Shown here: one piece after another, positions 57,321 through 64,000 of the stretch
Position numbering within the stretch: position 1 is the first letter of the stretch
How the letters are laid out: every line of letters starts with the position of its first letter
NCBI RefSeq assembly: GCF_002979515.1
Contig: NZ_PCPA01000013.1
Location: 1-64,000, forward strand
From: Microbacterium sp. MYb54
GTDB taxonomy: Bacteria > Actinomycetota > Actinomycetes > Actinomycetales > Microbacteriaceae
Reading direction: 5' to 3'
Length of the DNA: 64,000 bases
The notes under the pieces: generated by a model
Told to the model about the DNA's origin: nothing
Seen by the model: the letters and a program-made list of their open reading frames with translations, nothing else
The model's database searches: none
Made by a program: the position numbers and the translations under genes

Positions 57321-58760
57321 GTGGGTGCGAGTGATGACAGAGCCAGGAAGCGCCTCTCCCGGACCCCGCCGAAGTGGGCGATCGTCGCGGTTCTCGCCTT
57401 CGCCGGCCTGTGCTCGTCGTTCATGTTCACGCTGGTCGTGCCGCTGCAGGCCGAACTGCCGCAGCTGCTGAACGCCTCCCGCGAAGACACCACCTGGGTC
57501 GTCACGATCACGCTGCTCGTCGCCGCGGTCGCCACCCCCATCTCGGGCCGCCTCGGCGACATGTACGGCAAGCGCCGCGTCGTGATCGCGCTGCTGGCGA
57601 TCCTGATCCTCGGCTCCGTGATCGCCGCGGTCTCGGGCTCGATCATCGGCGTGATCATCGGCCGCGCACTGCAGGGCGCCGTCACAGGGGTCGTTCCCCT
57701 CGGCATCGCCATTATGCGTGACGTGCTGCCGCCCGAGCGGCTGGGCACAGCGGTCGCCCTCATGAGCGCCACCATGGGCGTCGGCGGGGCGATCGGGATG
57801 CCCGTTGCCGCTCTGCTCGCCCAGAACGCCGACTGGCACATGCTCTTCTGGCTCGCCGCCGTGCTCGGCGTGGTCGGCCTCGCCCTCGTGCTGGCTGTGA
57901 TCCCCGAGGATGTCCTGCGCTCCCCCGGACGGCTCGATGTCCTCGGCGCCATCGGACTCGCGATCGGGCTCACCGGTCTCCTCCTCTTCGTCTCGCGGGG
58001 CGCGCAGTGGGGTTGGACCGCGCCGATCACGCTCACCTGCATCATCGGCGGACTCGTTGTGCTGCTGGTGTGGGGCTGGTACCAGCTGCGCACGAAGGAT
58101 CCGCTGCTCGATCTGCGCGTCGCCGCACGCCCCGCCGTGCTCTTCACGAACATCGCCGCGATCGGCATGGGCTTCGCGCTGTTCGCCTCGAACGTGACGT
58201 TCCCGCAGATGCTCGAGGCTCCGTCGATCGGCGGGGGCTTCGGTCTCGACATGGTCGCCGCATCGCTCGTGATCATGCCTGCCGGCCTCGTGATGATGGT
58301 GATCTCACCGCTCTCCGGCTGGCTGGAGCGCACCGTGGGTCCGCGCCCACTGTTCACGGTCGGCGCCACCGCGATCGTGCTCGCCTACGTCTTCGTCCTA
58401 CTGTGGTCGAGCGAGGTGTGGCACGTCCTCGTCGCGAACCTGCTGATCGGCGTGGGCATCGGCTTCACGTTCGCCGCGATGCCGATGATCATCATGCGCT
58501 CGGTGCCCGCGAACGAGACCGGCGCGTCGAACGGACTGAACGCGCTGTTCCGCTCGGTCGGCACATCCAGCGCCTCGGCCGTGATGGGCGGCGTCCTCGC
58601 CGCGATGAGCATCGACATCGACGGCGTGGCCGTGCCCACCAGGACCGCTTTCGAGGTGTGCTTCTGGCTCGCGATCGCCGCCGGTGTCATCGCGGTGGTG
58701 CTGTCGCTGTTCATCCCGAAGCAGCGCTCGACCGAGCAGCATCCGTCACTGCCCGGCTGA
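57321..58760 (+). CDS. MFS drug exporter, DHA2 (EmrB/QacA) type
   Basis: This 479-residue major-facilitator protein has about 14 helices. Typical are LVVPLQAELPQLL, TWVVTITLLVAAVATPISGRLGD (motif A region, as ISGRLGDMYGKRR, about 75-87), GRALQGAVTGVVPLG (motif B, about 115) and VGGAIGMPVAALLA (motif C, about 155). It should export drugs or metabolites using the proton gradient; specificity is unknown. The GTG start is set by TAGCCT-N6. No regulator gene is adjacent. Confidence 0.92.
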   Translation: MGASDDRARKRLSRTPPKWAIVAVLAFAGLCSSFMFTLVVPLQAELPQLLNASREDTTWVVTITLLVAAVATPISGRLGDMYGKRRVVIALLAILILGSVIAAVSGSIIGVIIGRALQGAVTGVVPLGIAIMRDVLPPERLGTAVALMSATMGVGGAIGMPVAALLAQNADWHMLFWLAAVLGVVGLALVLAVIPEDVLRSPGRLDVLGAIGLAIGLTGLLLFVSRGAQWGWTAPITLTCIIGGLVVLLVWGWYQLRTKDPLLDLRVAARPAVLFTNIAAIGMGFALFASNVTFPQMLEAPSIGGGFGLDMVAASLVIMPAGLVMMVISPLSGWLERTVGPRPLFTVGATAIVLAYVFVLLWSSEVWHVLVANLLIGVGIGFTFAAMPMIIMRSVPANETGASNGLNALFRSVGTSSASAVMGGVLAAMSIDIDGVAVPTRTAFEVCFWLAIAAGVIAVVLSLFIPKQRSTEQHPSLPG

Positions 58761-58780
58761 ACGCGCAGTTCCGCACGGTG

Positions 58781-59188
58781 TCAGCGGGAGATCGTGCGCG
58801 GGTCCGGATCGTCGGCGCGCGGCGCGCGCAGCCGGTCCGGGATCGGCCACTCCACGATGAACTGCGCGGTCGCCGGACGGCTCATGTCGCCGAAGTCGTC
58901 GATCTTCACGACGATTCGACCGGGCACGCCTTCCTCGTCCGGCGTCACCTCGAGGATGCGCACCCGCAGCGGCCGGTCATCCTCACTCTGCCCCTCGAGC
59001 ATCCACGGGTCGGCGAGCCAGGCGATGCCGTGCTCCTCGAGTGCGACCTCGGCGTCGAGCCATTCGGTGGGGGCGGAGGCCGGCCGCCCGAGCACGTCGA
59101 CGGCGACCCAGTCGTCGCCCGCAGGATGGATCCAGCCGAGCAGCTCACCGTCATCGCGACGGTGTGGGGTCCAGTCAGGTCGTGGCAT
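58781..59188 (-). CDS. Conserved-looking hypothetical soluble protein
   Basis: This 135-residue protein has no signal or membrane segment and is rich in Trp, Asp and Pro (PDWTPHRRDDGELLGWIHP, readable as HRRDDGELLGW, and VAVDVLGRPASAP). The strand-rich layout suggests a small beta protein. I do not recognise the family. TAGGAT 6 bases before the ATG suggests a leaderless mRNA. It is convergent to the DHA2 exporter with a 20-base gap. Confidence 0.72.
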   Translation of the reverse strand: MPRPDWTPHRRDDGELLGWIHPAGDDWVAVDVLGRPASAPTEWLDAEVALEEHGIAWLADPWMLEGQSEDDRPLRVRILEVTPDEEGVPGRIVVKIDDFGDMSRPATAQFIVEWPIPDRLRAPRADDPDPRTISR

Positions 59189-59194
59189 CCGATG

Positions 59195-59200
59195 ATCCTA
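59195..59200 (-). promoter_or_regulatory. -10 element for leaderless hypothetical transcript
   Basis: TAGGAT on the minus strand, 6 bases before the ATG at 59188. Confidence 0.5.
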
Positions 59201-59205
59201 CTCAG

Positions 59206-60150
59206 TCAGAACGTGAGCACCAGTCGGCTCCCCCCGGACCCGCCAGCGGCGTTCCACGCTGCCTCGACCTGAGACGCAGGAACGTCCGTCGATGCGCTCA
59301 CGATCGTCCCCTCCGCGATCACCCTGACGATCTCGGGAAGCTCCGCGACGAAAGCCGAGCGGCCGACCGAGCCTTGGCCGCTGCCGACGATCGTGAGACC
59401 GGACGAGCGGAGCGCTGCCGAGGGGATCTGCGCCTCCTGACCCGCAGAGGAGCCGATGGTGATCCAGTCGAGCCTGGAACCCTTCCTCGTCCTGGCTGTC
59501 ACCACCGCACGCATGGCGTCGACGGCCGGCTCACCCCATACGTAGTCGAGGACGACATCGACGTCGGCGGCGGCACGTCCGATCGCATCGATGTCGCCCA
59601 GCGGCACGATCTCGTCGGCGCCGAGGCCCGGCAGCCCTGCAAGCCGAGCAACGTTGCGACCGCTGGCGATGACCTGCGCGGCCCCCAGGTGCCTCGCGAC
59701 CTGCACGGCCGCCGTTCCCGCCGCACCCGTCGCGCCGAGGATCAGCACGCGAGCGTCACGCGGGAACGAGATGCGATGGCGCAGTGCGACCCACGACGAC
59801 ATGACGGGGTTCGCTGCAGCGGCGATCGCGGCGGGGTCGGCGCCCTCCGGGATGATCACGCTGGCTCGCGGATCGACGGCCACGCGCTCGGCCATCGATC
59901 CACGGGTGTCGCTGGCCACTGCGAAGTAGCGCGTGGTGCCGTCGGGGAAACGGCCGACGCCGTCCACTCCCGGGATGAGCGGAAGGGAGCCTTCACTCGT
60001 GTAGTGCGAGCCGTCGGCCTGCGATCTGACCCGCGGGTGCACACCCGCGGCGAGAACATCGACGACGACCTCGCCGCTGCGTGGTTCCGGCTCCGGAAAC
60101 GACTGCCATACGGGTGCGGCGCCGAACGAGTTGACGACAGCTGCGTACAT
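59206..60150 (-). CDS. Zinc-independent MDR alcohol dehydrogenase/quinone reductase-like
   Basis: This 314-residue medium-chain dehydrogenase/reductase has an N-terminal GroES-like part (about 1-110: GEVVVDVLAAGVHPRVRSQ, readable as VVDVLAAGVHP, and LIPGVDGVGR) and a Rossmann part with VLILGATGAAGTAAVQVARHLGA (about 133, as GATGAAGTAAVQ). Zinc-ligand cysteines are absent, pointing to a quinone oxidoreductase-like enzyme. The gene has an AAGGAG ribosome site and lies opposite a MarR gene, with two identical-type operators in between, so it is probably induced by a MarR ligand such as a phenolic or electrophile. Confidence 0.88.
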   Translation of the reverse strand: MYAAVVNSFGAAPVWQSFPEPEPRSGEVVVDVLAAGVHPRVRSQADGSHYTSEGSLPLIPGVDGVGRFPDGTTRYFAVASDTRGSMAERVAVDPRASVIIPEGADPAAIAAAANPVMSSWVALRHRISFPRDARVLILGATGAAGTAAVQVARHLGAAQVIASGRNVARLAGLPGLGADEIVPLGDIDAIGRAAADVDVVLDYVWGEPAVDAMRAVVTARTRKGSRLDWITIGSSAGQEAQIPSAALRSSGLTIVGSGQGSVGRSAFVAELPEIVRVIAEGTIVSASTDVPASQVEAAWNAAGGSGGSRLVLTF

Positions 60151-60165
60151 GATGATCTCCTTTGG

Positions 60166-60200
60166 TTCGTATTACGAATGAATCTAGTTCGTAATACGAA
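60166..60200. promoter_or_regulatory. Twin MarR operators
   Basis: TTCGTATTACGAA (60166-60178) and TTCGTAATACGAA (60188-60200) are two 13-bp palindromes with centres 22 bases apart, about two helix turns. The second overlaps the -35 position of the MarR promoter; the first sits just upstream of the dehydrogenase ribosome site. Confidence 0.88.
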
Positions 60201-60210
60201 CATCGTCAAC

Positions 60211-60216
60211 TATGCT
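60211..60216 (+). promoter_or_regulatory. -10 element for leaderless MarR transcript
   Basis: TATGCT, then 6 bases (CGGATC) and the ATG at 60223. Confidence 0.55.
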
Positions 60217-60222
60217 CGGATC

Positions 60223-60642
60223 ATGCTCCGCGACATCTCCGACGACGACGACCTCATAGATGCCCTCGGGCAGACGGCGTTCATGACGATGGGCGCACTC
60301 ACCGGACTCGCCGCCGACGCCGGCCTGTCGCTGACGCAGCTGCGCGTCCTCGCGATCCTGCGAGATCGACGACTGCGTATGAGTGACCTCGCCGAGTACC
60401 TGGGGCTGGAGAAGTCCACGATGACCGGGCTGGTCGCACGAGCCGAGCGCAAAGACCTGCTCGCACGCGTACCGAACGAACAGGATGCGCGCGCTGTCGA
60501 TGTCGTACTCACCGATCAGGGACGGGGCATCGCCGATGCGCTCAGCGTCGCCCTCCGCGACACGCTGACGCCGCTCACCGAGCAGCTGCCCCCGGGTGAT
60601 CGCGGCGCTCTGACCGCGCTGCTGCGACGAATGCTCCCCTGA
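60223..60642 (+). CDS. MarR-family transcriptional regulator
   Basis: This 139-residue regulator has the winged helix SLTQLRVLAILRDRRLRMSDLAEYLGLEKSTMTGLVARAERKDLL, readable as TQLRVLAIL, MSDLAEYLGLEKSTMTGLV (recognition helix, about 55-73) and the wing RVPNEQDARAVDVVLTDQG (about 82-100). It is a dimeric repressor, probably of itself and the divergent dehydrogenase through the twin palindromes. The start at 60223 follows the leaderless layout. No redox Cys is present, so it more likely binds a small ligand. Confidence 0.92.
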   Translation: MLRDISDDDDLIDALGQTAFMTMGALTGLAADAGLSLTQLRVLAILRDRRLRMSDLAEYLGLEKSTMTGLVARAERKDLLARVPNEQDARAVDVVLTDQGRGIADALSVALRDTLTPLTEQLPPGDRGALTALLRRMLP

Positions 60643-60687
60643 GTCCCGCCGGTCGGCCGATCGGCCGGACACTCGGCCGGCCATTCG

Positions 60688-61653
60688 TCAGTGCGTGTAC
60701 TCCATGAGCTCGACGCCGAGCACGCGGAAGGCATCGTGCGCACGCAGACGGTGCGTGATCGAGAGGTCGTCGAAACAGACGATGAGCGAGTAGGCGACAC
60801 CGGCGCGTGGCCCTGCCAGCACACCGGCCTCGGCACGCACACCGCGGTCGCGACCGGTCTTGTTCACGAAGAGCAGGCCGTGCGCGTCGTGATCGTGGGC
60901 GAACGGGTCAAGGCCGGTGGATGCCGCGACCAGGCTCAGGTCCTGATTCAGGCTCAACCACTCCGACACCTGCGCGCTGACGGCGGCATCGACCACCTGC
61001 GAGTTCACCAGGGCGGAGAAGAGTCCGGCGAGCTCGCGCGCGGAACCCACGGCGACCTGCGGGGCGTCGTCGGGCCCGCGGCGGTCGCGGAAGCGGTCGA
61101 GGAGGGCCGTGCGGCGCAGTCCGAGCGACTCGATGCGCTCACGCACCCGGTCGTGGCCGACCTTCTGCAGCAGGGCGTTCACCGCGATCGGGTCGCCCGC
61201 GGTCGCGGCCAGCACGGCGAGGTCTTCCAACGGAAGCGCCGGGGCGTGCAGGTGCCGCCAGAGCCCCGAGGTCTCCACGGCCTCGACGCTCTCGCGCTCG
61301 ATGATCTCTAACGGATCGAGGGTGCCGTTCTGGAAGCCGGCGGCGACCTCGATCAGCAGCGGCACCACGCCGAGGCCGGCGACCGGCATCGTGACGTGGT
61401 CGTCGCCGGCCAGCACATGCACGTGGTTGTCGAGGTCGACGACGTGCACCGAGACCTGCGCACCGGAATCGACCAGAGCCTCCAGCGAACGCAGCGTGGC
61501 CGTGAATGAACGGCGCCCTGCGGCAGCACGTCGTGGAAGTCGGCGACTGGTCCGGTTCGAGCGACGACCCGTGTCGGGGGCCTCCTGGGCACCGCTGAGA
61601 GACTCGGGGGCCGAGGAGTTACGGAAGCCTTCACCAGGCTCGAGAGCGCCCAC
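60688..61653 (-). CDS. Class A beta-lactamase-like protein without catalytic residues
   Basis: This 321-residue protein aligns by pattern with the Beta-lactamase2 fold: VSVHVVDLDNHVHVLAGDDH, readable as VVDLDNHVHVLAG, then the helix where SxxK should be, AVNALLQKVG / RERIESLGLRRTALLDRF (about 165-195) and KTG in LFVNKTGRDRGVRAEAG (about 265). The SxxK position reads PVAGLGVVPLL, so the nucleophile Ser and Lys are Gly and Val. No signal peptide is visible: the first 55 residues are polar and Arg-rich. It is therefore likely an inactive, cytoplasmic binding or scaffold protein. GTG start with AAGGA upstream. Confidence 0.8.
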   Translation of the reverse strand: MGALEPGEGFRNSSAPESLSGAQEAPDTGRRSNRTSRRLPRRAAAGRRSFTATLRSLEALVDSGAQVSVHVVDLDNHVHVLAGDDHVTMPVAGLGVVPLLIEVAAGFQNGTLDPLEIIERESVEAVETSGLWRHLHAPALPLEDLAVLAATAGDPIAVNALLQKVGHDRVRERIESLGLRRTALLDRFRDRRGPDDAPQVAVGSARELAGLFSALVNSQVVDAAVSAQVSEWLSLNQDLSLVAASTGLDPFAHDHDAHGLLFVNKTGRDRGVRAEAGVLAGPRAGVAYSLIVCFDDLSITHRLRAHDAFRVLGVELMEYTH

Positions 61654-61763
61654 GCTGATCCTTAGGGGGGTGGATGTGCGGGATACCGAGGGGAGACGCT
61701 CCCCAGCGGCAGGGCTATCGTAACCCCACCGCCGGGGGATGCTTCACAGAGTCAGACGATTGG

Positions 61764-63728
61764 TCACCAGATGGTCACTCGCGACGCCGCAGGCAGCCAG
61801 AGCGCGTCGGTCTCGCTCACACCGAACGCCTCGTAGAAGGCGTCGATGTTGCGCACGATCTGGTTGCAGCGGAACTCGTTCGGCGAGTGCGGGTCGATCG
61901 TCAGCAGACGCAGCGTCTCGGCGTCGCGGCTCTTCTGCTGCCACACCTGCGCCCACGACAGCAGCAGCCGCTGCACACCCGTGTATCCGTCGATGACCGG
62001 CGCCTCGGCACCGTCGAGCGAGAGCTCATAGGCCTTCAGCGCGATGCCGAGACCGCCGAGGTCTCCGATGTTCTCACCGATCGTGAGGGCGCCGTTGACG
62101 TGATGCTCGGCGTCGAGCCCCTCCGGGACCAGCGCGTCGTACTGCGCGATGAGCGCCTTAGTGCGCTCCTCGAACGCCGAACGGTCGGCATCGGTCCACC
62201 AGTCCTGCAGCCGACCGTCGCCGTCGTAGCGGCTGCCCTGGTCGTCGAAGCCGTGGCCGATCTCGTGACCGATGACCGCGCCGATGCCGCCGTAGTTCGC
62301 GGCTGCATCGCGTGCGGCATCGAAGAACGGGTACTGCAGGATCGCTGCGGGGAACACGATCTCGTTCATCGACGGGTTGTAATAGGCGTTGACCATCTGC
62401 GGGGGCATGTGCCACTCGGTGCGGTCGATGGGCTTGCCGACCTTGTCGACGTTGCGGTCGTGCTCGAAGATCGACGCGCGACGTACGTTGCCGAACAGAT
62501 CGGCCCGATCGATCTCGAGGCTCGAGTAGTCGCGCCACACCTCGGGGTGCCCGATCTTCGGCGTGAAGGAGTCGAGCTTCGCGAGAGCGCGCTCGCGGGT
62601 CTCGGCGGTCATCCACTCGAGTTCGGTGATGCTCTGCCGGTACGCCTCGATGAGGTTTGCGACCAGCTCGTCCATCGCGGCCTTCGCCGTCGGCGGGTAG
62701 TGCCGCTCGACGTAGACCTTGCCGATCGCCTCGCCCAGCGCGCCCTCGGTGAGCGAGACGCCGCGCTTCCAGCGCTCACGCATCGTGGGGACGCCGGTGA
62801 GCTCTGTGCCGTAGAACGAGAAGTTCTCCTGCACGAGGTCGTCGGTCAGGTACGGTGCCGCGGCATGCACGACCTTGGCCCGCAGCCACGCCTTCCAGTC
62901 GTCCAGACGCTCGGGAGTCAGCAGCGATCCGAGCCCCTCGAAGAAGCTGGGCTGCGAGACGACGACCTCGTCGAAGGCCGCGGGGTTCGACGGTGAGACG
63001 GCTTCGCGCCAGGGAGCCAGGTCGACGCCGGTGAGAGCCTGCAGCTCGTCCCAGGTCTTGAGGTTGTAGGTGGTGACGGCGTCGCGGCTGCGCACGTTGT
63101 CCCAGTGGTGGCCCGCGAGATCGGTCTCGAGCGCGATCGCACGGTCGGCCTCCGCCGCAGCATCCGCGACGCCGGCGAGGCCCAGCAGCCGCTCGAGGTG
63201 TGCGCGGTACGCAGCCCGGGTCTCGGCGAACGTGTCGAGGCGGAAGTAGCTCTCGTCCGGCAGCGACAGACCGGCCTGCACGAGCACCGGAACGTAGCGC
63301 TCCGGGTCGCCGGGATCTCCGTCGACGTAGAGGCCGATCACGGATGCGCGACCGTCGCGGTCGTAGGTGCCCACGGTGCGCAGGAACGCCGGTACGCCGT
63401 CGATCGCGTCGATCTCGGCAAGGGTGTCGGCCAGCGGGGCCACACCGGCGGCGTCGATGCGCTCGGTGTCCATGAAACTCGCGAACAGGTCGCCGATCTT
63501 GCCGGCGAGCGTGCCCTCTGCGGCATCCTGCGACTCTTCGATGATCGCGCGGACGTCTTTCTCGGCCTGCTCGGCGAGCAGGTGGAACGAGCCCCACCGC
63601 GCCTTGTCGCCCGGGATCTCGGTGCGGGCGAGCCAGGCGCCGTTCACGTGGCGATACAGGTCGTCCTGGGGGCGGATGTCGGAGCTGAACTCGTCAAGGG
63701 CGAGGCCAACGGGAAGAACGTCAGTCAT
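61764..63728 (-). CDS. M13-family metallopeptidase (neprilysin/PepO-like)
   Basis: This 654-residue zinc endopeptidase cleaves oligopeptides. The N-terminal half is the helical M13_N domain (RPQDDLYRHVNGAWL near residue 20, typical). The catalytic half carries NAYYNPSMNEIVFPAAILQ in part (YYNPSMNEIVFPA), zinc motif VIGHEIGHGFDDQG (about 485-498), GENIGDLGG (Glu ligand and Asp, about 545) and the C-terminal Trp. No signal peptide is present, so it is cytoplasmic as for other actinobacterial PepO-like enzymes. The start is set by TAGGCT-N6-ATG. Confidence 0.95.
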   Translation of the reverse strand: MTDVLPVGLALDEFSSDIRPQDDLYRHVNGAWLARTEIPGDKARWGSFHLLAEQAEKDVRAIIEESQDAAEGTLAGKIGDLFASFMDTERIDAAGVAPLADTLAEIDAIDGVPAFLRTVGTYDRDGRASVIGLYVDGDPGDPERYVPVLVQAGLSLPDESYFRLDTFAETRAAYRAHLERLLGLAGVADAAAEADRAIALETDLAGHHWDNVRSRDAVTTYNLKTWDELQALTGVDLAPWREAVSPSNPAAFDEVVVSQPSFFEGLGSLLTPERLDDWKAWLRAKVVHAAAPYLTDDLVQENFSFYGTELTGVPTMRERWKRGVSLTEGALGEAIGKVYVERHYPPTAKAAMDELVANLIEAYRQSITELEWMTAETRERALAKLDSFTPKIGHPEVWRDYSSLEIDRADLFGNVRRASIFEHDRNVDKVGKPIDRTEWHMPPQMVNAYYNPSMNEIVFPAAILQYPFFDAARDAAANYGGIGAVIGHEIGHGFDDQGSRYDGDGRLQDWWTDADRSAFEERTKALIAQYDALVPEGLDAEHHVNGALTIGENIGDLGGLGIALKAYELSLDGAEAPVIDGYTGVQRLLLSWAQVWQQKSRDAETLRLLTIDPHSPNEFRCNQIVRNIDAFYEAFGVSETDALWLPAASRVTIW

Positions 63729-63734
63729 GCGCCC

Positions 63735-63740
63735 AGCCTA
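63735..63740 (-). promoter_or_regulatory. -10 element for leaderless M13 peptidase transcript
   Basis: TAGGCT on the minus strand, 6 bases before the ATG at 63728. Confidence 0.5.
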
Positions 63741-63774
63741 TGACCCGCCTCCCCCATCGTGTCCACAACCGCCG

Positions 63775-64000
63775 TCACACCGGGGCGGGAACCGGGGCGG
63801 GAACCACTCCGAACGGGAGCATCACATTCATGCGGAAACCCTCGTCCGTGCGCTCGGCGAACACCTCGCCACCATGGGCGCGCGCGAGACCGCGGGCGAT
63901 GGACAGACCGAGACCTGCCCCTGATGCCACAGTGTCCCGCTCGACGGTCGCCGTGCGGGCGGTGTCCTCGCGCCAACCGACGTCGAACATGCGGTCGAGA
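63775..64000 (-). CDS. Sensor histidine kinase, C-terminal end (partial)
   Basis: Only the 3' end of the gene is in the window; the frame stays open to the edge. The visible 75 residues contain the HATPase_c end with DRMFDVGW (F-box region), the G2 box SGAGLGLSIARGLARAHGG and MNVMLPF, characteristic of HisKA-type sensor kinases. A short APVPAPV repeat ends the protein. The sensor part and response regulator lie beyond the window. Confidence 0.88.
   Translation of the reverse strand, partial: LDRMFDVGWREDTARTATVERDTVASGAGLGLSIARGLARAHGGEVFAERTDEGFRMNVMLPFGVVPAPVPAPV

Overview
The window is 64 kb of uniformly high-GC DNA carrying densely packed genes on both strands, with many 4-base ATGA/GTGA start-stop overlaps. 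Several features point to an actinobacterium, most likely Microbacteriaceae and Microbacterium-like: a DUF222/HNH (13E12-type) protein, a coproporphyrin-type heme cluster with hemQ and hemY, an Actinobacterial Holin-X protein, a sugar importer without its own ATPase, and frequent leaderless starts. The genus is an inference. No rRNA, tRNA, CRISPR array, IS element or prophage was recognised. No intergenic stretch exceeds 300 bases.

Layout. 0-3.3 kb: sugar ABC importer (lipoprotein plus two permeases) ending in a perfect terminator. 3.3-9.6 kb: aldo/keto reductase, membrane protein plus MocR regulator, DUF4407 membrane protein, and a TetR/flavodoxin-fold oxidoreductase pair with a shared operator. 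9.6-15.4 kb: rlmN, a membrane protein with tandem L7/L12-like domains, KDPG aldolase, an ankyrin lipoprotein coupled to a TauE-like permease, and two SDR enzymes. 15.5-19.3 kb: an LPXTG-like protein, a short leader ORF, a Pro/Thr-rich membrane protein, lspA and caa3-type ctaG, then a kinase-like protein and a CHY zinc finger. 19.3-22.3 kb: TPP-riboswitch-controlled ykoEDC vitamin importer. 22.4-28.2 kb: a D,D-carboxypeptidase and a heterodimeric ABC exporter. 28.4-36 kb: membrane protein plus GntR, AhpD-like protein, HIBYL-CoA hydrolase, an ABC ATPase with a very long acidic tail, and the DUF222-HNH gene. 36-47.6 kb: heme biosynthesis (hemL, B, D, C, Q, Y, E, A) with three small envelope genes, an ArsR regulator and an epimerase-like gene set inside it. 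47.6-50 kb: a small accessory pocket (methyltransferase, a truncated HhH-GPD copy, GNAT) before an intact HhH-GPD repair gene. 50-64 kb: epoxide hydrolase/WYL regulator, glycyl-tRNA synthetase, POT peptide transporter, GNAT, HIT-like protein, DHA2 exporter, MDR/MarR pair with twin operators, a beta-lactamase-like protein that has lost its catalytic residues, an M13 peptidase, and the 3' end of a histidine kinase gene.

The strongest window-wide signal is regulatory. At least seventeen genes have a TANNNT hexamer exactly 6 or 7 bases before the start codon, which predicts leaderless mRNAs. Most of the divergent regulator/enzyme pairs carry clear inverted-repeat operators. The best candidates for new biology are the acidic-tailed orphan ABC ATPase, the LPXTG-like/lspA/ctaG cluster, the membrane-anchored tandem L7/L12-like protein, and the beta-lactamase-like protein lacking SxxK.
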